Source of the DNA: Rhodoferax sp.
GTDB taxonomy: Bacteria; Pseudomonadota; Gammaproteobacteria; Burkholderiales; Burkholderiaceae_C
Direction of reading: 5' to 3'
Assembly: GCA_018061265.1 (NCBI GenBank)
Contig: JAGOUM010000035.1
Location: 1 to 32,471, forward strand
Length of the DNA stretch: 32,471 bases
Made by a program: the position numbers and the translations under genes. Positions 16,717-24,835 of the stretch are shown piece after piece. The notes below the pieces were generated by a model. It ran no database searches and was not told the DNA's origin. It worked only from the letters and a program-made list of their open reading frames with translations. Each line of letters begins with the position of its first letter. Position 1 is the stretch's first letter.

Positions 16717-19700
16717 TCACGACTTGCCTTTAAGAGTGCGGTAAACCTTGTGCAGCAAATGTTCGAGCGCCAGTGTTCGAAATTCGCCATCGGCCATCAG
16801 TTTGCCAAAAATTTCCTCGTTCCCTTCCATGCGGTCAATCACGAGGCCTTCAAAAGCCTTCTCGAACACATAACGAAAGTCCTCTTTCGAGTTGGTTTCT
16901 GCGGCTTGTTTAAGCGCATCACTTTCAATGGCCTCTTCCTGTATCTGGTCAAAAAACAGCTGGTCTGCCTGCGTAAAGTCGGTGCCAAAGCGCTCGTTGA
17001 GCAGGTCAATCAGTTCCGACAAGCGAATGGGCTGGTCTTCTTGCCCCGTGCCGACATCACCAGGGCCTTTGAGCGGCTTGCTCTCGCCGCCAGCCAAATC
17101 AATGCGGCCCTCGCCAATTTTTTGCAGGCGGTAATACTGCAGTTCCACCTCGTCATCAAGCTGCACCACACCACCGCCCTCACGCCGGGGCAGCTTGGTC
17201 AGCAAAAACCGCAGGTAGGTGTAGAGCCGCTCCAAGTCTGAATCCTGGTACGGAATCACCTGCGACATGAAGCCATACAGATTGCGAAAGTTCACCAGCA
17301 ACGCCTTGACCTCTTCGCGCTGGTCTTCAGCCAATGCCGTGAACCGGTCCACCGCCTGATCCAGCACGCCGTTCATGGCGGCGTGGTCACTGACCGATTG
17401 TTTGCGTACAGGCTTGAAATACACCGCACAAAACGCCTTTACCTCTTCGTCAAAGATCAGCCCGCCTTCTTCTATCTGGTGGTGCAGGCGGTACAAGTGC
17501 TGCGCATCGGTCAAAGGTTCGGTGGGGGTGTCTTCGTAGTAGGGTTTGAAGGCTTTGAAAATCTCTTCGGGCGTGTTGCGAAAGTCAAGAATGAACGTGT
17601 CTTCCTTGCCCGCACAACTGCGGTTCAGCCTTGAGAGGGTTTGCACAGCCTGTAAGCCGGTGAGCTTTTTGTCCACATACATGGTGTGCAACAGCGGCTG
17701 GTCAAACCCGGTCTGGTATTTTTCCGCCACCAGCAGCACCTGGTACGCATTGCTTTCAAACTTCTCGGGCAGCTCTTTTTCTTTGATGCCGCCGTTCATG
17801 CTCACTTCGGTCAGGTTTTTGCCCGGCCATTGTGGGTCTTCCACACTGCCCGAAAACGCCACCAGGGTTTTGATGTCGGTATAGCCCTTCTCGGCAAGGT
17901 AGGCATCAAAGGTCTGCTTGTAGCGCACCGCGTGCAAGCGGCCCTCTGTCACCACCATCGCTTTGGCCCGGCCACCTATTCTGTGACGCACGTGGGTGCG
18001 AAAGTGCTCCACCATCACTTCGGTCTTGCTGCGCAGGTTCACTTCATGAAAAGTGAGTGTGTGTGCCAGGGATCGGGCCGCCTTTTTGCGTTCCACATGC
18101 GGGTCGTCGTCACCCACCTGCACCAGCCGAAAGTAGGCCTCGTAGGTAATGTAATTTTTCAGTACGTCCAGAATGAACTTTTCCTCAATCGCCTGGCGCA
18201 TGGTGTAAAGGTGAAAAGGGGCCTCGCCGCTGGGGCCGGGCTCGTCGAACAACTTTTTGGTCTTGTACTTGGGCGTGGCGGTAAAGGCAAAAAAGCTCAG
18301 GTTGTCCTGCTTGCCGCGCTTGCTCATCTCGCGCACCACACCTGCCAGCGCGTCTGCGTCGTCGGTATCGTCTTCCCGGTTCAGTCCTTGTTCCAAAAGG
18401 TGGTTGATGGCGGCTTCTTCAATGCGTTGGGCGTTCAGCACGCCTTTGAGTTCCATGGCGTTTTCACCCGACTGCGAGCTGTGCGCCTCGTCCACGATTA
18501 CCGCAAACTGCTTGTCCTTGGTGTCGATGGCAATACCAGGGTGGTTTTCCTTGCGCAGCTTGTCCAGCGTTTCGGTGATGAACGGAAACTTTTGCAGCGT
18601 GGTGATGATGATGGGTGTGCCCCCGGCCAGCGCCTGCGCCAGTTGGCGCGTGTCTTCGTCAATTTTTTGTACCACGCCCTGTTTGTGTTCAAACTGGTAA
18701 ATGGTGTCCTGCAACTGGGTGTCCAGCACTTGCCGGTCGGTCACCACAATCACCGAGTCAAACACCTTATGGTCCTGGGCATCGTGCAGGCTGCTCAAAC
18801 GGTGCGCCAGCCAGGCAATCGAGTTCGATTTGCCCGAACCTGCCGAATGCTGCACCAAATAATTGCGCCCCGGCCCATACGCCTGGGCGTGCGCCACCAG
18901 TCGCCGCACCGAATCCAATTGGTGGTAGCGCGGGAAAATCATGGTCTCAGTAGTGATCTTCTTGATGCCGGTGTCGGTCAGGATGCGTTTTTCAACTTCC
19001 TGCAAGTGCATGAAGCGCCCCAAAATATCCAGCAGGCTGGCACGCTGCCACACCTCACGCCAAAGGTATGCAGTGCGATAGCCGCCGTCTGCGGCGGCTG
19101 GATTGCCCGCATGGCCGTGGTCGCCCAGATTGAAAGGCAAAAAGTGGGTTTTGTCGCCACTCAGGCGGGTGGCCATAAACACCTGGTCCTGGTCCACCGC
19201 AAAATGCACCAGCGCGCGCTTTTTGAACTCAAACAAAAGCTCACGCGGGTCACGGTCGCGCTTGTACTGCTTTTTGGCATCTTCCACCGTCTGGCCGGAG
19301 AGCGGGTTTTTCAGCTCCACTGTGGCGATGGGCAGCCCGTTCAAAAACAGCACCAGGTCCAGAGACTTGGTGTGCGCTTCGCTATAAAAAAGCTGGCGCG
19401 TCACGCTCAGCACGTTTTGCTCAAACAGCGCCAGCGTGTCGGGGTTCAACGCATTGTTGGGCGCAAACACCGCCACGCGCAGCTTTTTGCCATAACACTT
19501 GAAGCCCTGGCGCAGCACCTTGAGCATGCCTTTGGTTTCCAGTTCTTTGCACAAGTGGTCCAGCACCACCGTGGCCGTGTCGTCGTGGTGAATGGCTTGC
19601 AGGCTTTGCCAAACCTTGGGCTGGGTGGTTTGTATGAAATTCAGTACCAGTGCCGGGTCTAGCGCACGCGATTTGTCATAGCGCCCAGCGGCAGCGCCCG

Positions 19701-19788
19701 TGTGGTAATCCACAAACACAAAGCCGCCCTGGCAGGTCAGGCTGTCGACAATGGCATCTTCCAGCCGGGCTTCGGTGTGTGTTTTCAT
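16717..19788 (-). CDS. hsdR: Type I restriction endonuclease subunit R
   Basis: A 1023-residue motor and nuclease subunit. The N-terminal PD-(D/E)xK nuclease has Asp144 in SLDLVLFLN and E158-L-K160 in TVELKNP. The SF2 translocase follows: Walker A SAGSGKS at 315-321, DEAH at 433-436, and FTATPKYK as motif III. Later helicase motifs include TGFDQPLLHTMYVDK and QTLSRLNR. A helical C-terminus would bind HsdM. With HsdM and HsdS it cleaves DNA lacking the host methylation after ATP-driven translocation. I chose ATG 19788 (MKTHTEARLEDAI) over an ATG at 19821 that lies inside a palindrome. It is the last gene of the hsd locus, 63 bp after fic. It appears intact. Confidence 0.95.
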   Translation of the reverse strand: MKTHTEARLEDAIVDSLTCQGGFVFVDYHTGAAAGRYDKSRALDPALVLNFIQTTQPKVWQSLQAIHHDDTATVVLDHLCKELETKGMLKVLRQGFKCYGKKLRVAVFAPNNALNPDTLALFEQNVLSVTRQLFYSEAHTKSLDLVLFLNGLPIATVELKNPLSGQTVEDAKKQYKRDRDPRELLFEFKKRALVHFAVDQDQVFMATRLSGDKTHFLPFNLGDHGHAGNPAAADGGYRTAYLWREVWQRASLLDILGRFMHLQEVEKRILTDTGIKKITTETMIFPRYHQLDSVRRLVAHAQAYGPGRNYLVQHSAGSGKSNSIAWLAHRLSSLHDAQDHKVFDSVIVVTDRQVLDTQLQDTIYQFEHKQGVVQKIDEDTRQLAQALAGGTPIIITTLQKFPFITETLDKLRKENHPGIAIDTKDKQFAVIVDEAHSSQSGENAMELKGVLNAQRIEEAAINHLLEQGLNREDDTDDADALAGVVREMSKRGKQDNLSFFAFTATPKYKTKKLFDEPGPSGEAPFHLYTMRQAIEEKFILDVLKNYITYEAYFRLVQVGDDDPHVERKKAARSLAHTLTFHEVNLRSKTEVMVEHFRTHVRHRIGGRAKAMVVTEGRLHAVRYKQTFDAYLAEKGYTDIKTLVAFSGSVEDPQWPGKNLTEVSMNGGIKEKELPEKFESNAYQVLLVAEKYQTGFDQPLLHTMYVDKKLTGLQAVQTLSRLNRSCAGKEDTFILDFRNTPEEIFKAFKPYYEDTPTEPLTDAQHLYRLHHQIEEGGLIFDEEVKAFCAVYFKPVRKQSVSDHAAMNGVLDQAVDRFTALAEDQREEVKALLVNFRNLYGFMSQVIPYQDSDLERLYTYLRFLLTKLPRREGGGVVQLDDEVELQYYRLQKIGEGRIDLAGGESKPLKGPGDVGTGQEDQPIRLSELIDLLNERFGTDFTQADQLFFDQIQEEAIESDALKQAAETNSKEDFRYVFEKAFEGLVIDRMEGNEEIFGKLMADGEFRTLALEHLLHKVYRTLKGKS

Positions 19789-19811
19789 AGGCTGTTCAGA
19801 GTAAGTTCGCT

Positions 19812-19835
19812 TACATTGCAATGTATCTAATGTAA
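19812..19835 (-). promoter_or_regulatory. TACATT half-site cluster before hsdR (operator candidate)
   Basis: TACATTGCAATGTA (19812-19825) is a perfect 14-bp palindrome. It is preceded on the minus strand by another TTACATT (19829-19835), and a further TTACATTG copy lies inside the end of fic at about 19870-19877. The cluster sits 24-47 bp upstream of the hsdR start, in the only gap between fic and hsdR. This fits a repressor site for separate control of hsdR; the C-terminal winged-helix-like part of Fic is one conceivable binder. Confidence 0.45.
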
Positions 19836-19851
19836 GGAAAAGCCATTATCC

Positions 19852-20985
19852 TTACTTTGAAAACAAGGCAATGTAAGACTCAAACACGTAAAAACGGTGC
19901 CGATACGCCCCTGTAACCTCTCGCAATAGTCCGAGTTTTATGAAGTCCCGAAGCAGTGCATTGGCCGTCTGGTTGGTTGTATTGAGCTCCCGCTCAAGAT
20001 CGGCTGCGTTGAGCATTGGCTTGCGGTACATCAGATTCAGCGCCTGCCGGGCATTGGGAGCGCGGCGTCCGAGCGACAAAACTTTGTTTTCCGCATCGGT
20101 GCGCAACGCCAAGACCTCTTGAAATACGTTGCGCCCCTTGGTCGCCGTCTCAGCCACGCCACGCAAGAAAAAACGCACCCAATGAATCATGTCGTTGGAC
20201 ACCCGCACCCGCATCAGTGCGTCGTAATAGCTGGCGCGGTTGCGCTCGAAAAAGTCAGACAGGTACAGCGACGGCTTCACCAGCAAGCCGTTGCTGACCA
20301 AATACAGCGGCACCAGCAGCCGCCCAATACGCCCATTGCCATCCAAAAACGGGTGGATGGTTTCAAACTGGTAGTGGCTGATGGCCAGCCGAATCAAATG
20401 CGGCACGGTCACGCTGTCATCGTGCCAAAACTTTTCCAGGTCGCTCATCAACTCGGGTACACCCTGCGGGTGTGGCGGAATAAACACGGCATCGGTCAGG
20501 CTGGAGCCGCCTATCCAATTCTGGCTGGTGCGAAATTCCCCAGGCTGTTTGTTCTCGCCGCGCACGCCACGCATCAAAATTTCATGGGTCTGGCGCAGCA
20601 AGCGGTTGGAAAGTGGCAGGGTTTGCAGTTCGGCAATCGCGCTGTTGACGGCATCGACATAGTTGCGCACCTCGCGCCAGTCGTTGCGCTTTTCCGGCTG
20701 AATCTGGTCTTCAGACATCAGCGCTTCATCCATGCCGGTTTGTGTGCCTTCAATGCGGCTGGAGGTCTGTGCCTCTTTGACCACATGCATTTCAATGAAC
20801 AGATCAATGTCGGGCACGATCAGTGAAAACGCATTGAGTTCGCCCAAAGCCCGGTTGGCGGATTCCAGCAGCGCGTTGATGGTCGGGTCTTCCCACCGCC
20901 AGGCGTGATCTACCAGCACCGGCTCGAAGCTTTTGTATTGGTAGCGCGCAGTCCAGGTGCCCGACTTGAAGGTTTCGAGCTTCAT
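19852..20985 (-). CDS. Fic-family AMP-transferase (class II) inside the hsd locus
   Basis: A 377-residue protein. An N-terminal helical domain contains the inhibitory motif S75-SRI-E79-G80, matching the class II (S/T)xxxE(G/N) helix that blocks ATP. The Fic core has H211-PFLDGNGRIG-R222 with catalytic His211, preceded by a flap-like TDAVFIPPHP segment (about 164-173). The C-terminal 90 residues (LNAADLERELNTTNQTANALLRDFIKLGLL, split here as a helix-turn-helix-like stretch) look like a winged helix. Fic enzymes attach AMP to target proteins. Its ATG overlaps the hsdS stop (ATGA, 20982-20985), so it is translated with HsdS. It may control the restriction system or act in defence; the target is unknown. 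Confidence 0.92.
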   Translation of the reverse strand: MKLETFKSGTWTARYQYKSFEPVLVDHAWRWEDPTINALLESANRALGELNAFSLIVPDIDLFIEMHVVKEAQTSSRIEGTQTGMDEALMSEDQIQPEKRNDWREVRNYVDAVNSAIAELQTLPLSNRLLRQTHEILMRGVRGENKQPGEFRTSQNWIGGSSLTDAVFIPPHPQGVPELMSDLEKFWHDDSVTVPHLIRLAISHYQFETIHPFLDGNGRIGRLLVPLYLVSNGLLVKPSLYLSDFFERNRASYYDALMRVRVSNDMIHWVRFFLRGVAETATKGRNVFQEVLALRTDAENKVLSLGRRAPNARQALNLMYRKPMLNAADLERELNTTNQTANALLRDFIKLGLLREVTGAYRHRFYVFESYIALFSK

Positions 20986-22319
20986 GCTGGTGTCTCCGTG
21001 GCTTGCCAGTTGCGCACGTCGATCTTGCCGGTGGTGGCTGCGGTGATCAGGGCGGTGCGGTATTCAGTGAGACGGGTGATGGCGGATTGGGCTTTGCCTA
21101 CCATGCGGTCGATTCTGGTTATTGATTGATCAACAGTGGCTGTAATAGCGATTTGCTCCGCTATTGGTGGAACAGGCACAGGTAATTCTGCAATCTGCTC
21201 GCAAGTGATTGCCCCTTTGGTGCTTCCGCCGTTTTCACTTTCACTGCGTAAATACGAGTAAGCCATGTCAAACACACGACGCATATATCCAACCAAAGCT
21301 TTTGATTCGTCTGATTTAACGTAGGCCAAATGCTGGTTGATAGTGGATTCGAATAGTAGCGTGGTGGCCATTCCCCGCGTCTTACCTTGCCCCGTGATGC
21401 CAACCAGCACGGCTGGCGGGGTGATACGTGGCAAGTGACATTCTGACAACGCAAGCGACGTAACAAACTGGTCGGCTTGGGTCACCGATTCTTGATTCAC
21501 AACCGAGCTGTTGAGCCACGGGTAAATCCCATCGTCCCAATACGACGAATCTTCTCTGCTGGGCGTAGAGCCGTTGCCAATTCGCGCGATGAACTTCAGT
21601 CGCTTGACGATCCAATGACTTGGCACCTCGCCGATCCAAGCAACGCCGGAATCACGCATCGACGCATCCGGATTCTGGCCCTTGGTCACGGCTTGGGTGA
21701 TGATGGCCAGGCGCTTTTCTTTGAGTTTTTGCAGCAGCGCTTGTTTCTTGGCGATCAGCGCGTCGATCTGGCTGGTTTTCCATTCCAGGAAGGCAGCGAT
21801 TGCATCTTGCTCATCTCTCGGAGGGAGTCCGATCTTTATATCGCCGACAGTGTCGGTATTGAGATTTAGCTGAGTTCCAAATTTGCCTAGACCAAGATAG
21901 GGTTGCCCGGAGTCGAAAACGTAGTAAAGAAATTCCGAGTTGATTTGCAAGTGAGGAAAATGAACAAAGCCGTCATGAATGCAGGCCTTGATAGCCGTGA
22001 TCATGGGCTTGCCAACAGACCCGGCAATGCTCAAAAAAAGAGTTCCTGGCTCTAGAGCAACACTCAAGCTCTTGCCTAGTTCCGAAAGTCTTTGTGTACT
22101 GTCTCTCAAATAATGATCATTACTTGTGACATCGGCGATGCGAACCCAAGCGTATTCACCATGTTCATCAAAATACTTTGGGTCTTCTATTGGTCGTGGT
22201 GATGCACCGCGTTGGACTGGTGTCAGTCGCTTGATAGACAGCACTTGCCAATGCCCAGGGACAAGACCCAGCCATTCAATGCCCGTTTGCTGGTACTGTG
22301 AATACGGCGAAATATTCAC
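20982..22319 (-). CDS. hsdS: Type I restriction-modification specificity subunit S
   Basis: A 445-residue protein if started at GTG 22319. Two target recognition domains are each opened by a W-(L/I)-G-x-(V)-P-x-H-W segment (IEWLGLVPGHW near the start and VAWIGEVPSHW at about residue 235). They are separated and followed by conserved helical spacers (QIDALIAKKQALLQKLKEKR and ITRIDRMVGKAQSAITRLTEYR). Each TRD reads half of a bipartite DNA target. There is no ATG near the N-terminus; GTG 22319 sits after GGGG, and an in-frame TTG at 22379 would extend into the hairpin repeats. Base composition is more AT-rich in the TRDs than in neighbouring genes, as usual for exchanged specificity modules. Confidence 0.93.
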   Translation of the reverse strand: MNISPYSQYQQTGIEWLGLVPGHWQVLSIKRLTPVQRGASPRPIEDPKYFDEHGEYAWVRIADVTSNDHYLRDSTQRLSELGKSLSVALEPGTLFLSIAGSVGKPMITAIKACIHDGFVHFPHLQINSEFLYYVFDSGQPYLGLGKFGTQLNLNTDTVGDIKIGLPPRDEQDAIAAFLEWKTSQIDALIAKKQALLQKLKEKRLAIITQAVTKGQNPDASMRDSGVAWIGEVPSHWIVKRLKFIARIGNGSTPSREDSSYWDDGIYPWLNSSVVNQESVTQADQFVTSLALSECHLPRITPPAVLVGITGQGKTRGMATTLLFESTINQHLAYVKSDESKALVGYMRRVFDMAYSYLRSESENGGSTKGAITCEQIAELPVPVPPIAEQIAITATVDQSITRIDRMVGKAQSAITRLTEYRTALITAATTGKIDVRNWQATETPA

Positions 22320-22336
22320 ACCTTGACCCCAAGTGC

Positions 22337-22361
22337 AGTTGTCAAGGAATCCTTGACAACT
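22337..22361 (-). promoter_or_regulatory. 25-bp near-perfect palindrome just upstream of hsdS
   Basis: AGTTGTCAAGGA (22337-22348) and TCCTTGACAACT (22350-22361) are perfect 12-bp inverted arms around one base. In RNA this gives a stem of about 10 bp ending 17 nt before the GTG start. A further GTCAAGG, covering the ribosome-binding region (plus CCTTGAC, 22321-22327), is complementary to the right arm, so an alternative pairing could hide the start. As DNA it also fits a dimer-binding operator. Confidence 0.6.
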
Positions 22362-22390
22362 GATTGGCCTTCCAGCCAACCTTTTTGATT

Positions 22391-22409
22391 TGTCAAGCTT
22401 CCCTTGACA
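22391..22409 (-). repeat. Second TGTCAAG...CTTGACA inverted repeat between hsdM and hsdS
   Basis: TGTCAAG (22391-22397) and CTTGACA (22403-22409) flank 5 nt and reuse the same core as the 22337-22361 palindrome. Between the two lies a third small hairpin, TTGGC...GCCAA on the minus strand at about 22364-22379. The 115-bp hsdM-hsdS gap is thus filled with structured repeats. Confidence 0.55.
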
Positions 22410-22434
22410 GTTGCCCGCTCAAGACCTACCGCCC

Positions 22435-24723
22435 TCATGCCGTCACCTCCTTCAGCATGGCCATGATGTCTTTCTCCAGCGCCAGGATGTCGGCCTCAAT
22501 GGCTTCCAGCGGGCGGGGTGGCTCGTATTCGTAAAAGTGGCGGTTAAACGGTATTTCGTAACCCACCTTGGTTTTGCTGTGGTCTATCCAGGCATCGGCC
22601 CGGTAGGGCAGCACTTCAGTGGCCAGATACGCCTCGCAGTGGTCTTCCACCAAGGCCAGCAGCGGGTCAATGTCGACCTTGCCCTTGTTCTTTTTGCCTT
22701 CATAGTCCAGCGGCAAGGGCAGGGTGATGCCGGGTGGCAGCGGCACGTTTTCTGTGTCGCGCAGGTCGGGGTCTGGCTCAGACTCGCCTTTTTTGCTCCA
22801 GCAGACTTCGGCGCTGGGGTCTTTTTCACCCAGCGCACCGGCGCAAAGCAGGGCGGTTTTGAGCTTGGCATCCAGGTCGATGCCGGCGCTGCCAAAAGCT
22901 TTGGACAGTTGCAGCTCAAAAACGCTGCGGTCTTTGACAAGTTCGCCATGGGCAAAACCGGGCGACAGGCTTTGCAGCACCTCCAGAATGGCGGCCTGCG
23001 CGGCTTCACCCAACAAGATTTCTTCCTTGACCTTGGTTTTGTCCTTGCGTTTGCGTGACAGCACCAGGTCGGCAAACGCCCCGGTGGCTTGCACGCGGGT
23101 GATGCGCTCAGCGGTGACGCAGAAGTTGAGCCGCAACGGGCGTTCGACGGTGATTTTCAGAAAACCAAAATCCTGGTTGGCAAACACTTTGCTGACCAAC
23201 AGGCGCTTGCACTGGTCGCGCTTGGGGTCAATGTTGGTTTGAATGTCGGCCACGGTTTGGCGCACGTCATGGCCAAAGTCGCCATACAGGCGGGTAATGG
23301 CGGCAATGTGGTCTGGGGTGCCGTCAAGGCCGTCGCCCATGCGTTTGCGTTTGTCACCCAGGCTTTTTTTCATCTTCCAGGCAAAGTCAGTCCCGTTGAT
23401 GAGCTGCACCTTGCCTGCACGCTGGGCGGTCTTGCGGTTGGTGACGATCCACACATAGGTGTAAATGCCGGTGTTGTAAAACAACTGGTCGGGCAGGCCG
23501 ATGACGGCCTCCAACATATCGTGCTCGATGATCCAGCGGCGAATGTTGCTCTCGCCACTGCCTGCGTCGCCGGTGAACAAAGGCGAGCCATTGAAGACGA
23601 TGGCAATACGCGAGCCTTCACCGCCCAGCTTGGGCGCAGGCTGCATTTTGGAGATCATGTGCAGCAAAAACAAGAGCGCACCGTCGTTGATGCGCGGCAG
23701 GCCGGGGCCAAAACGGCCCTTGAAACCAAAGCTGTCATGCTCTTTGGTGACAAAGTCTTTTTCAGGTTTCCATTCCACGCCAAACGGCGGATTCGCCAGC
23801 ATGAAGTGAAAACGCTCGCCGGGGTGGCCGTCGCCATCGGCCACGCCGTCCTTGATCTTGCCGGTGCCCAGGGTGTCGCCAAAAACGATGTTTTGAACCT
23901 CTTCACCCTTGATCATCAGGTCTGAGCCGCAGATGGCGAAGGACTCGGGGTTGTACTCCTGGCCAAACAGGCGCACGTCGGCGCTGGGGTTCAGGCCGGT
24001 GTCTGGGTCTTTGATGACCTTTTCAGACTCTGACAACATGCCACCCGTGCCACAGGTTGGGTCGTAAATTTTGATGAGTTTGGCCTTGCGATAGACCAGG
24101 TCATCATGGGTGAACAGCAGGTTGACCATGAGTTTGATGACTTCACGCGGGGTGAAGTGGTCGCCAGCCTCTTCGTTGGCCTGCTCGTTAAAGCGGCGCA
24201 CCAGGTCCTCAAACAAATAGCCCATGGCGATGTTGGGGATGGTGTCGGGGTGCAAATCGACGGCAGCGATTTGCTTGACCACGTCAAACAAGCGGTTGGC
24301 TTCGTCGAGTTTTTCAATTTCTTCGTCGAACTTGAATTTCTCGATGATCTTGCGGGCACGACTGGAAAAGCCGGCCATGTAGTTGGCCAGGTTGGCGGCC
24401 AGCTTGTCGGGGTCACCCAGCAGGGCGTTGAACGTGAAGTCGCTGGTGTTGTAAAAGCTCAGGTCAAACTTGCGAAAGACCATTTTTTCAATGGTTTCCA
24501 CGTCGTATTTGGCTTTGCCGTCTTTGTCAGTTTGCTCTTTGAGCTGTCTGTGGTACTTGACGACGGGCTCTTTGGAGGCTTCCAAAACGCAGTCGAGTCG
24601 GCGCAGCACGGTGAGCGGAATCATCACCCGGCGGTATTGCGGCGGGCGGTAGGGGCCGCGCAGCAGATTGGCGATGTTCCAGATGATGTCGCCGTGGGCT
24701 TTGAATGCGTCGAGATTTTTCAT
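22435..24723 (-). CDS. hsdM: Type I restriction-modification methyltransferase subunit M
   Basis: A 762-residue N6-adenine methyltransferase. An N-terminal helical HsdM_N-like domain covers about 5-150. The SAM motif I DPTCGTGGM is at 221-229, the catalytic NPPFG at 311-315, and HFTPREV at 189-195 is a family signature. The C-terminus is about 230 residues longer than in compact HsdM proteins and ends in helices (LEAIEADILALEKDIMAML) that may contact HsdS. It methylates adenine in the target set by HsdS. It is the first gene of the hsd locus, and the promoter should lie in 24724-24835. The Shine-Dalgarno is weak. Confidence 0.95.
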   Translation of the reverse strand: MKNLDAFKAHGDIIWNIANLLRGPYRPPQYRRVMIPLTVLRRLDCVLEASKEPVVKYHRQLKEQTDKDGKAKYDVETIEKMVFRKFDLSFYNTSDFTFNALLGDPDKLAANLANYMAGFSSRARKIIEKFKFDEEIEKLDEANRLFDVVKQIAAVDLHPDTIPNIAMGYLFEDLVRRFNEQANEEAGDHFTPREVIKLMVNLLFTHDDLVYRKAKLIKIYDPTCGTGGMLSESEKVIKDPDTGLNPSADVRLFGQEYNPESFAICGSDLMIKGEEVQNIVFGDTLGTGKIKDGVADGDGHPGERFHFMLANPPFGVEWKPEKDFVTKEHDSFGFKGRFGPGLPRINDGALLFLLHMISKMQPAPKLGGEGSRIAIVFNGSPLFTGDAGSGESNIRRWIIEHDMLEAVIGLPDQLFYNTGIYTYVWIVTNRKTAQRAGKVQLINGTDFAWKMKKSLGDKRKRMGDGLDGTPDHIAAITRLYGDFGHDVRQTVADIQTNIDPKRDQCKRLLVSKVFANQDFGFLKITVERPLRLNFCVTAERITRVQATGAFADLVLSRKRKDKTKVKEEILLGEAAQAAILEVLQSLSPGFAHGELVKDRSVFELQLSKAFGSAGIDLDAKLKTALLCAGALGEKDPSAEVCWSKKGESEPDPDLRDTENVPLPPGITLPLPLDYEGKKNKGKVDIDPLLALVEDHCEAYLATEVLPYRADAWIDHSKTKVGYEIPFNRHFYEYEPPRPLEAIEADILALEKDIMAMLKEVTA

Positions 24724-24762
24724 GCACGGTTTTTCTAAGGTTTTTGCCGTTATTTTTGTGGG

Positions 24763-24820
24763 TAAAATTGGCCTCTAGCGCTTATAAAAAAAGCGCTACA
24801 AGCTACAAATAAAATATCAA
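24763..24820. repeat. Comamonadaceae-type intergenic repeat with TAGCGCTT/AAGCGCTA stem
   Basis: TAGCGCTT (24776-24783) and AAGCGCTA (24791-24798) pair across ATAAAAA, flanked by AAAATTGGCCTC on the left and CAAGCTACAAAT on the right. I recognise this as a dispersed intergenic element of the family. It fills most of the 112-bp gap between the alpha-2-macroglobulin stop and the hsdM start and could act as a weak terminator or RNA hairpin. A degenerate copy in the same orientation occurs at 8129-8177. Confidence 0.65.
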
Positions 24821-24835
24821 TTGTTGCCCAATCAC

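Noticed and set aside
17686-19662. Long open frame on the plus strand (about 658 codons) opposite hsdR
   Set aside because: It is antisense to a clear HsdR with all its motifs. The translation is His/Gln/Val-rich without any domain, as expected of a GC-rich shadow frame.
19788-19821. Longer HsdR start at ATG 19821
   Set aside because: It lies inside the TACATT palindrome and adds 11 unusual residues before the family-like MKTHTEARLED start.
22321-22409. CRISPR-like or invertible hsdS cassette
   Set aside because: The repeated units are only 7-12 bp. There is no second hsdS or partial TRD copy and no recombinase in the window.
16688-24835. hsd locus as part of a prophage or integrative element
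   Set aside because: No integrase, transposase, tRNA or att-like direct repeat borders it; only the short dispersed repeat is present.
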